From an uncultured Blautia sp. (GTDB lineage: Bacteria; Bacillota; Clostridia; Lachnospirales; Lachnospiraceae): DNA of 10,183 nucleotides. Position 1 is the first letter of the stretch, and every line of letters starts with the position of its first letter. The stretch is from assembly GCA_937900135.1 (NCBI GenBank), contig CALCDJ010000070.1, forward strand, positions 1-10,183, in the 5' to 3' direction. Of the stretch, positions 5,424 through 10,183 are shown piece by piece. Under the pieces are notes generated by a model. The model saw only the letters and a list, made by a program, of their open reading frames with translations, did not search any database and was not told the origin of the DNA. A program made the position numbers and the translations under genes.

Positions 5424-7517
5424 TTGGAAAGAAAAAACCGGATTCTTTTATTGATTTTGGCAGCTGCAGGCGTAATTCTTTTTTTAACAGGCATACGAAT
5501 AGCCCTAAAAAGAAGAGAGCCCCCGGATTCTCTTTTGAAGTCTTATTTTTCCTGTCTGGAAAAAGGGGATTATCAGGGAATGTATGGGGTTCTCAGTGAG
5601 ATTTCAAAAGAGCAGATTACAGAAGAGGCGTATATCAAACGAAATCAGAATATATATGAGGGAATCGATGCTTCTGACTTTCAGATAACAACAGGAAAAC
5701 CAGAAAAAAGAGGAAAACAGACCATTCTTCCCTTTACTCTGACAATGCATACCATAGCCGGAAGGATGGATGTGGAAAACGAAGCGGTTTTTTCAAAAAA
5801 AATGGGGGATTCCTACAAGCTGGAATGGAGCAGCCATCTGATTTTCCCAGAACTGGGAGACCGAGATCAGATTTTGGTGAATCGGATTCCGGCAGAGCGG
5901 GGCTGTGTGTACGACCGGGAGGGGAGGCTTCTGGCCGGACCCCAGAATGCACTGGAAATCGGTCTTGTGCCAGGGCAGATGGATGGAAAACGAGAACTGG
6001 AGATACAGGCTATTGGAGAAGTGCTGGGGGTGGAGGAAGAAACCATAGAAAAGGCTCTTACCGCTTCCTGGGTAAAAGAAGATTCTTACGTTCCCATTCA
6101 TACCATTCCAGGCTTCACCAAGGAGGACGCAGCCTTTTATTCACAGCAGGATGCCATAGAGAAACGCCATTTGCTCACCAGACTTTCGGAGTTCCCGGGA
6201 CTGGTATTAAAAGACGTCACTGTGCGGGGATATCCACTGGGAGAAGCGGCAGCTCACCTGATGGGATATGTACAAAGGGTAACCGCTGAGGACCTGAAGG
6301 AACACAAAGGAGAGGGGTATGGAAGCAGCAGTGTGATTGGAAGAACCGGTGTGGAAAGCCTTTACGAAAAAGAACTGAAGGGTAAGGATGGCTGTCAGAT
6401 TAAGATAATGAACAGTCAGGGAGTGGAAAAGAAGGTTCTGGCGGCTTCTTATAAAGAAGATGGACAGGATATTACCCTCACTATTGACAGCCAACTTCAG
6501 GAACAGCTTTATCAGGCTTTTTCTGAAGATAAAGGAACCTCGGCGGCAATAAATCCAAAAACAGGAGAAGTTCTGGCGCTGGTCAGCACCCCCTCTTATA
6601 ACAACAATCTTTTTGTGCAGGGGCTCACAGAGGGAGAGTGGGAGGCTTTGAATGAAGATGAGAAAAAGCCAATGCAAAATCGGTTCCGCGCTGTTTTTTG
6701 TCCTGGTTCCTCATTGAAACCATTCATCGGAGCCATTGCTCTCACAGAAGGTGTACTCACACCGGAGGAAGATCTGGGTATGGAAGGGGATCGCTGGCAG
6801 AAGGACGAAAGCTGGGGAGATTATGAGATTACCACACTTCATACATACGAAAGGGCGAATCTGACCAATGCAATGGTTTATTCTGATAATATTTATTTTG
6901 CAAAGGCAGCTTTGCGTATTGGGGAAGAAACCTTGCAGAAAAAATTTCAGGAGCTGGGATTTGGAGAGCGGATACCCTTTCCTATCTGGATGACAGAATC
7001 ACAGCTTTGCAATGAAGAGGGCTTTGGCTCAGAAATCCAGCTGGCAGATACCGGATATGGACAGGGGCAGGTGCTGGTAAATCCTCTGCATCTGGCTATT
7101 CTTTATTCCGCTTTTGTAAATGGGGGAAACCTGATCCAGCCCCAGCTGACAATGACAGAGGCCTCAGCGCCGGTATTTTGGAAAGAACAGGTATTTGATC
7201 CGGAAACAGCAGAAAAGATGACGGAGATTCTTCGCCAGGTTATTGAAAATCCAGAGGGAACTGGAGCCAGGGCCAGGATTGAGGGACTTTCTCTTGCCGG
7301 AAAGACAGGAACTGCGGAAATCAAAGAATCTCAGGAGGATCAGAAGGGGACAGAATTGGGGTGGTTTGTAGTTTATACTCCAGATGCAGAGACAGAGGAT
7401 GCAGTCTGCATCGTTTCCATGGTTGAAGATGTGAAGAATCGTGGTGGAAGCGGCTATCTTCTGGAGCCTTTGAAAAATTTATTGGAAAATAGAGAAAATT
7501 CAAAAAAAAATTCTTGA
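5424..7517 (+). CDS. class B penicillin-binding protein, MecA_N type (peptidoglycan D,D-transpeptidase)
   Basis: This 697-residue protein, begun at TTG, crosslinks peptidoglycan outside the membrane. An N-terminal anchor (about 6-27) leaves the rest extracytoplasmic. A MecA_N/NTF2-like domain covers about 33-140, starting DSLLKSYFSCLEKGDYQGMY. The pedestal or dimerisation domain spans about 153-320 (NRIPAERGCVYDREGRLLA; later VIGRTGVESLYEKEL). The transpeptidase domain, about 370-685, has all three active-site motifs: S429-S-L-K432 in CPGSSLKP, S487-D-N489, and K627-T-G629 in LAGKTGTAE. Domain order matches Bacillus PBP3 and staphylococcal PBP2a, not the divisome PBP2b genes, and no division or mur gene is nearby. 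MecA_N-type enzymes can have low beta-lactam affinity, but resistance cannot be inferred from this sequence. It has its own promoter and no terminator before the next gene. Confidence 0.94.
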   Translation: MERKNRILLLILAAAGVILFLTGIRIALKRREPPDSLLKSYFSCLEKGDYQGMYGVLSEISKEQITEEAYIKRNQNIYEGIDASDFQITTGKPEKRGKQTILPFTLTMHTIAGRMDVENEAVFSKKMGDSYKLEWSSHLIFPELGDRDQILVNRIPAERGCVYDREGRLLAGPQNALEIGLVPGQMDGKRELEIQAIGEVLGVEEETIEKALTASWVKEDSYVPIHTIPGFTKEDAAFYSQQDAIEKRHLLTRLSEFPGLVLKDVTVRGYPLGEAAAHLMGYVQRVTAEDLKEHKGEGYGSSSVIGRTGVESLYEKELKGKDGCQIKIMNSQGVEKKVLAASYKEDGQDITLTIDSQLQEQLYQAFSEDKGTSAAINPKTGEVLALVSTPSYNNNLFVQGLTEGEWEALNEDEKKPMQNRFRAVFCPGSSLKPFIGAIALTEGVLTPEEDLGMEGDRWQKDESWGDYEITTLHTYERANLTNAMVYSDNIYFAKAALRIGEETLQKKFQELGFGERIPFPIWMTESQLCNEEGFGSEIQLADTGYGQGQVLVNPLHLAILYSAFVNGGNLIQPQLTMTEASAPVFWKEQVFDPETAEKMTEILRQVIENPEGTGARARIEGLSLAGKTGTAEIKESQEDQKGTELGWFVVYTPDAETEDAVCIVSMVEDVKNRGGSGYLLEPLKNLLENRENSKKNS

Positions 7518-7541
7518 CATTTTGCTGAAAATTGGTATACT
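7514..7541 (+). promoter_or_regulatory. sigma-A promoter of the symporter gene
   Basis: TTGACA (7514-7519), a 16-base spacer and TATACT (7536-7541) form a near-consensus promoter. The -35 box overlaps the TGA stop (7515-7517) of the preceding gene. Transcription should start near 7548, giving a leader of about 85 bases. Confidence 0.82.
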
Positions 7542-7566
7542 AAAAAAAACTTAGTTTAGCAATTAA

Positions 7567-7586
7567 AAGCGTTACGCTTCAACGCG
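7567..7586 (+). promoter_or_regulatory. palindrome in the symporter leader
   Basis: AAGCGTTACGCTT (7567-7579) is a 13-base palindrome around a central T, and GCGTT (7569-7573) can alternatively pair with AACGC (7581-7585). It lies about 20-40 bases downstream of the predicted start of transcription, a usual place for a repressor operator. Part of it resembles the CG-rich motif of the synthetase leader. No regulator gene for it is apparent in the window. Confidence 0.4.
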
Positions 7587-7619
7587 ATAAATTAAAACTA
7601 CAAATGATAAGTATACAGC

Positions 7620-7625
7620 AGGAGG
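7620..7625 (+). promoter_or_regulatory. ribosome binding site fixing the symporter start
   Basis: AGGAGG lies 8 bases before ATG 7634. It shows that an in-frame ATG at 7604, which would place this site inside the coding region, is not the start. Confidence 0.82.
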
Positions 7626-7633
7626 AAAGAAAA

Positions 7634-9169
7634 ATGTTAGTAAAGGTTCTTATGCTCATCATTTTTTTCGGAATTATGATTGGGGTGGGCATTGCATCCA
7701 GGAAACATGCATCAAGTGTAAATGATTTTGTATTGGGCGGACGAAGCGTGGGTCCGTGGCTGACAGCCTTTGCTTATGGAACTTCTTATTTTTCTGCAGT
7801 TGTGTTTGTAGGATATGCAGGTCAGTTTGGATGGAAGTATGGTCTTGCTTCCACCTGGATCGGTCTTGGAAATGCAGTGTTGGGAAGTCTTCTGGCCTGG
7901 GTGGTTCTGGGACGTCGAACCAGGATTATGAGTCATTCCTTAAAAGCGGCCACCATGCCGGATTTTTTCGGGAAGCGTTTTGACAGCAATGCTATTCGGG
8001 TTGCTGCCTCAGCCATTGCTTTTGTATTTTTGATTCCGTATACCGCATCCTTGTATAATGGCCTTTCCAGGTTGTTTGGAATGTCATTTGATATTCCATA
8101 TACTGCATGTGTGATTCTTATGGCGACCCTGACAGGGGTTTATGTGATTCTTGGAGGATATATGGCGACTGCCATCAATGACTTTATTCAGGGAATTATT
8201 ATGATTGGTGGTATTATTGCCGTGATTGCGGCGGTGTTAAACGGACAAGGGGGCTTTATGAAGGCGGTCAGCTCATTGGCTCAGCTGGAGAGTGATATAC
8301 CTGTAACCATGGGACAGCCGGGAGCTTTTACTTCCTTTTTTGGTCCAGACCCGGCAAATCTTCTGGGAGTTGTGATTCTGACCTCTCTTGGAACCTGGGG
8401 ACTGCCTCAGATGGTACATAAATTTTATACCATTAAAAATGAAAAAGCGGTAAAAACAGGAACCGTAATTTCCACCCTGTTTGCTGTGGTTATTTCAGGG
8501 GGATGTTATTTCCTGGGCGGTTTTGGCCGTCTGTTTGATCAGCCGTCAATTTATGCGGCAGACGGAAGTGTTGCTTACGATGCCATCATCCCGGCTATGC
8601 TTTCCACTCTTCCGGATCTTCTCATTGGAATTGTGGTGATCCTGGTGTTATCGGCATCAATGTCAACTCTGTCTTCTTTGGTGCTGACCTCCAGTTCTAC
8701 TTTGACACTGGACTTTATCAAGGGGAATCTGGTGAAGGATTTAAGCGAGAAGAAACAGCTTTTGATTATGCGAATTCTCATTGTATTCTTTATTGTTGTC
8801 TCTGTGGTTCTGGCGTTGAACCCGCCAACCTTTATTGCGCAGTTGATGGGTATTTCCTGGGGGGCGCTGGCAGGCGCTTTTCTGGCTCCGTTTTTATACG
8901 GCCTTTTCTGGAAGAAGACTACCAGGCTTTCTGTGTGGGTAAGCTTTGCGGCAGGAGTAGGCATTACGGTGTCCAATATGTTCCTGAAGTTTATCGCTTC
9001 TCCTATTAATGCGGGAGCAGTAGCTATGATTGCAGGACTGATTCTTGTGCCGGTGGTGAGTCTTGTGACGCCAAAAATGGATTCCAAAAAAACAGATCAG
9101 ATTTTCTCCTGTTATGAGGAAGAAGTTTTTGTTAAACGGAAAATCGTACTTCCGGAAAAAGAAAAATAA
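7634..9169 (+). CDS. sodium:solute symporter (SSS/SLC5 family)
   Basis: A 511-residue inner-membrane protein with about 13 hydrophobic segments, the usual size for the PutP/PanF/SLC5 family, which couples solute uptake to sodium entry. Family features include FVLGGRSVGPWLTAFAYGTS (32-51) leading into TM2, GWKYG (66-70), GGYMATAINDFIQGIIM (174-190), and the TM9 segment SASMSTLSSLVLTSSSTLTL (340-359). In the last, S344-T345 correspond by family pattern to the Na2-site Ser/Thr of PutP (MSTLS). The last 30 residues are a charged cytoplasmic tail. The substrate is not evident: proline, pantothenate, sugars, carboxylates and amino acids are all carried by relatives. It has its own promoter and an operator-like palindrome in its leader, and is followed by a terminator. 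The convergent amidohydrolase is not necessarily related in function. Confidence 0.93.
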   Translation: MLVKVLMLIIFFGIMIGVGIASRKHASSVNDFVLGGRSVGPWLTAFAYGTSYFSAVVFVGYAGQFGWKYGLASTWIGLGNAVLGSLLAWVVLGRRTRIMSHSLKAATMPDFFGKRFDSNAIRVAASAIAFVFLIPYTASLYNGLSRLFGMSFDIPYTACVILMATLTGVYVILGGYMATAINDFIQGIIMIGGIIAVIAAVLNGQGGFMKAVSSLAQLESDIPVTMGQPGAFTSFFGPDPANLLGVVILTSLGTWGLPQMVHKFYTIKNEKAVKTGTVISTLFAVVISGGCYFLGGFGRLFDQPSIYAADGSVAYDAIIPAMLSTLPDLLIGIVVILVLSASMSTLSSLVLTSSSTLTLDFIKGNLVKDLSEKKQLLIMRILIVFFIVVSVVLALNPPTFIAQLMGISWGALAGAFLAPFLYGLFWKKTTRLSVWVSFAAGVGITVSNMFLKFIASPINAGAVAMIAGLILVPVVSLVTPKMDSKKTDQIFSCYEEEVFVKRKIVLPEKEK

Positions 9170-9192
9170 GCTCTTCTGAGCTTTGACGTGTG

Positions 9193-9245
9193 GGGGCAGA
9201 GAGGACTTGTTTAGCGAGTACCTCTGCCCCTGATTGTATTTTGTT
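9193..9245 (+). terminator. terminator after the symporter gene
   Basis: GGGGCAGAG (9193-9201) pairs with CTCTGCCCC (9222-9230) around a 20-base loop, followed by TGATTGTATTTTGTT. The T-tract is imperfect, but the GC-rich stem sits 24 bases after the symporter stop. A smaller hairpin, AAGCTC/GAGCTT (9168-9183), overlaps the stop itself. The rest of 9170-9271 holds nothing else recognised, and the amidohydrolase has no clear T-tailed terminator of its own. Confidence 0.65.
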
Positions 9246-9271
9246 TATTGAAACAGATGATTGTTTATCGT

Positions 9272-10084
9272 TTACAGATTTAATAATATAGAAGCGTTTC
9301 CCCCAAGGATCTGCTGTTTTTCCATTTGAGAAAGGCCGGTCATGCGGGAGAGTTTCTGGACACAATCCTTCTGACTGGTCCATGGGGCGTCTGTTCCAAA
9401 AAGGATTCTGTCTGCGCCATGGATATGAATCATGCGGACAAACTGTTCCTCTGACATATGCATGATGGAATAGGAGGTATCCAGATAAACCTTCTGTCCG
9501 CAGAGCTTTTCCTCAGATTCGTTATAATGCTCATTGTTGCCCATATGAGCGAGAACAAGACGGGGCGGCGCCACATCTTTAAGAACATGAAGAATCATGT
9601 CCGGGGAACAGTATTCTTCTCCTGGCGTATAGGCATCTTCTCCCGCATGGGTAAGGACGGTAAGTCCAAGTTCTGATGCGGTATCAATGATTCGCATATA
9701 TCGAATATCGTCAAAGGAGACACCCTGGTAGTTAGGATGGATTTTAATCCCGCGGATTCCTTCTCTGGCGATGGAACGAAGCTGTTCTTTGTAATTGGAA
9801 CTTTCCGGATGAATGCCTCCGAAGGAAAGGAGCTTGGGACCATTCCAGGAAGAAGCGGTTTCATTGATCCAGACAGCAAAATGAAGGATGGAATCGAACT
9901 GGCTGGGGGAAGTGACCACAGGGAGGACCACGCTAAGGTCTACGCCGCTTTTTTCCATGGAGTCCATCAATCCGGAAATGGTGCCGTTCATACTTGGTGG
10001 GATTTTGATGATAGAGGACAGCTTGTCCAAAGCCCGGGATGCAATTTTTTCCGGGAAAATATGTGAGTGCATATCAATAATCAT
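9272..10084 (-). CDS. amidohydrolase_2-family metal-dependent hydrolase or decarboxylase
   Basis: A 270-residue cytoplasmic TIM-barrel enzyme of the amidohydrolase superfamily (PF04909/COG2159 style). Expected metal ligands are visible in order: H6 and H8 in MIIDMHSHIFP, H146 in LTVLTHAGED, H180 in LVLAHMGNN and D232 in ILFGTDAPW. GIKIHP (112-117) places K114 and H116 at the position typical of this branch; whether K114 bridges metals is unknown. The family includes ACMSD-like and benzoate-type decarboxylases as well as hydrolases, so the reaction and substrate stay open. The length is near the short end of the family. The start MIIDMHSH follows AGGAGA (minus strand, 10092-10097) by 7 bases; a 25-residue upstream extension crosses the promoter and is rejected. 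It converges on the symporter and has its own promoter with an operator-like motif. Confidence 0.88.
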   Translation of the reverse strand: MIIDMHSHIFPEKIASRALDKLSSIIKIPPSMNGTISGLMDSMEKSGVDLSVVLPVVTSPSQFDSILHFAVWINETASSWNGPKLLSFGGIHPESSNYKEQLRSIAREGIRGIKIHPNYQGVSFDDIRYMRIIDTASELGLTVLTHAGEDAYTPGEEYCSPDMILHVLKDVAPPRLVLAHMGNNEHYNESEEKLCGQKVYLDTSYSIMHMSEEQFVRMIHIHGADRILFGTDAPWTSQKDCVQKLSRMTGLSQMEKQQILGGNASILLNL

Positions 10085-10091
10085 AATAATA

Positions 10092-10097
10092 TCTCCT
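10092..10097 (-). promoter_or_regulatory. ribosome binding site fixing the amidohydrolase start
   Basis: The minus strand reads AGGAGA, 7 bases upstream of the ATG at 10082-10084. It selects the 270-residue start beginning MIIDMHSH, with the metal-binding HxH five residues in, as is normal for the family. Confidence 0.8.
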
Positions 10098-10129
10098 AGT
10101 TGTGGGGTAAAAATTCGTTCTACTGTTGT

Positions 10130-10155
10130 ACTATAGCAATCCAATAAATTATTGC
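10130..10155 (-). promoter_or_regulatory. extended -10 promoter of the amidohydrolase with an overlapping operator-like palindrome
   Basis: The minus strand has TGCTATAGT (10130-10138), the same extended -10 as the GH3 promoter. The -35 position is poor (TGTGCA). CAATAAATTATTG (10142-10154) is a 13-base palindrome in the spacer. The enclosing 19-mer CAATCCAATAAATTATTGC (10137-10155) matches 15 of 19 positions of the repeat unit at 2718-2736. Its position over the -10 and spacer suggests repression rather than activation. Bases 10156-10183 hold nothing else I recognise. Confidence 0.55.
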
Positions 10156-10183
10156 ACATAATTACACGAATGAAACCACCCTA

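Noticed and set aside
5340..7517. 725-residue version of the penicillin-binding protein starting at ATG 5340
   Set aside because: That ATG is upstream of the predicted -10 and lacks a ribosome binding site; the TTG at 5424 has AGGAGGG 6 bases before it and starts just before the membrane anchor.
7604..7633. 10-residue N-terminal extension of the symporter
   Set aside because: It would encode the AGGAGG ribosome binding site itself (IQQEERK); the ATG at 7634 is correctly spaced from that site.
8575..9087. 170-codon open frame on the minus strand opposite the symporter
   Set aside because: Its Thr/Ile-rich composition is the complement of membrane-protein codons and it has no start signals.
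7634..10084. Symporter and amidohydrolase as one transport-and-catabolism operon
   Set aside because: They are convergent, each with its own promoter, and a terminator lies between them; only a looser regulatory link is possible.
10085..10159. 25-residue N-terminal extension of the amidohydrolase
   Set aside because: It crosses the promoter and the ribosome binding site; family members start directly at the metal-binding MIIDMHSH segment.
1..10183. CRISPR array, insertion sequence, tRNA or rRNA
   Set aside because: No regularly spaced repeat-spacer pattern, transposase with terminal inverted repeats, tRNA cloverleaf or rRNA motif was seen. The only direct repeats are the short operator-like units.

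Overview
The window looks like chromosomal DNA of a gut-type Firmicute, most likely a Lachnospiraceae relative (Blautia/Ruminococcus-like). The basis is moderate GC with A/T-rich gaps, strong AGGAGG-type ribosome binding sites, sigma-A promoters often of the extended -10 type (TGCTATAnT), and protein families typical of that group: a cytoplasmic GH3 glycosidase with a helical tail, an AraC regulator without a sugar-binding cupin, and a MecA_N-type class B penicillin-binding protein. The taxonomic placement is inference from protein style; no rRNA or marker gene is present.

Layout. Positions 1-260 hold the 3' end of a small or broken gene (a tail resembling those of Rpn-type nuclease/transposase proteins) and a strong terminator. 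A GH3 beta-glycosidase (402-2663, minus) and an AraC-family regulator (2774-3520, plus) diverge from a 110-bp gap with tandem 20-bp-spaced direct repeats, so the regulator probably controls the glycosidase. The regulator converges on an AMP-forming acyl-CoA synthetase (3577-5211, minus) across a shared bidirectional terminator. The synthetase has a near-consensus promoter and a perfect 16-bp hairpin in its leader. It diverges from a class B penicillin-binding protein that begins at a TTG (5424-7517, plus). A sodium:solute symporter (7634-9169, plus) follows with its own promoter, whose -35 box overlaps the penicillin-binding protein's stop codon. It converges on an amidohydrolase_2-family metal hydrolase (9272-10084, minus), whose promoter lies at the right edge.

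The genes look like six separately transcribed units, not one operon: each has its own promoter and most are bounded by terminators. The clearest link is glycosidase plus AraC. A third copy of the AraC-gap repeat core (AATAARWTATTGC) sits in the amidohydrolase promoter, which may extend that regulator's reach. No mobile element, CRISPR array, defence system, rRNA or tRNA was recognised. No gene-free stretch exceeds 300 bases. I do not see a clearly new multi-gene system; the most interesting signals are regulatory.
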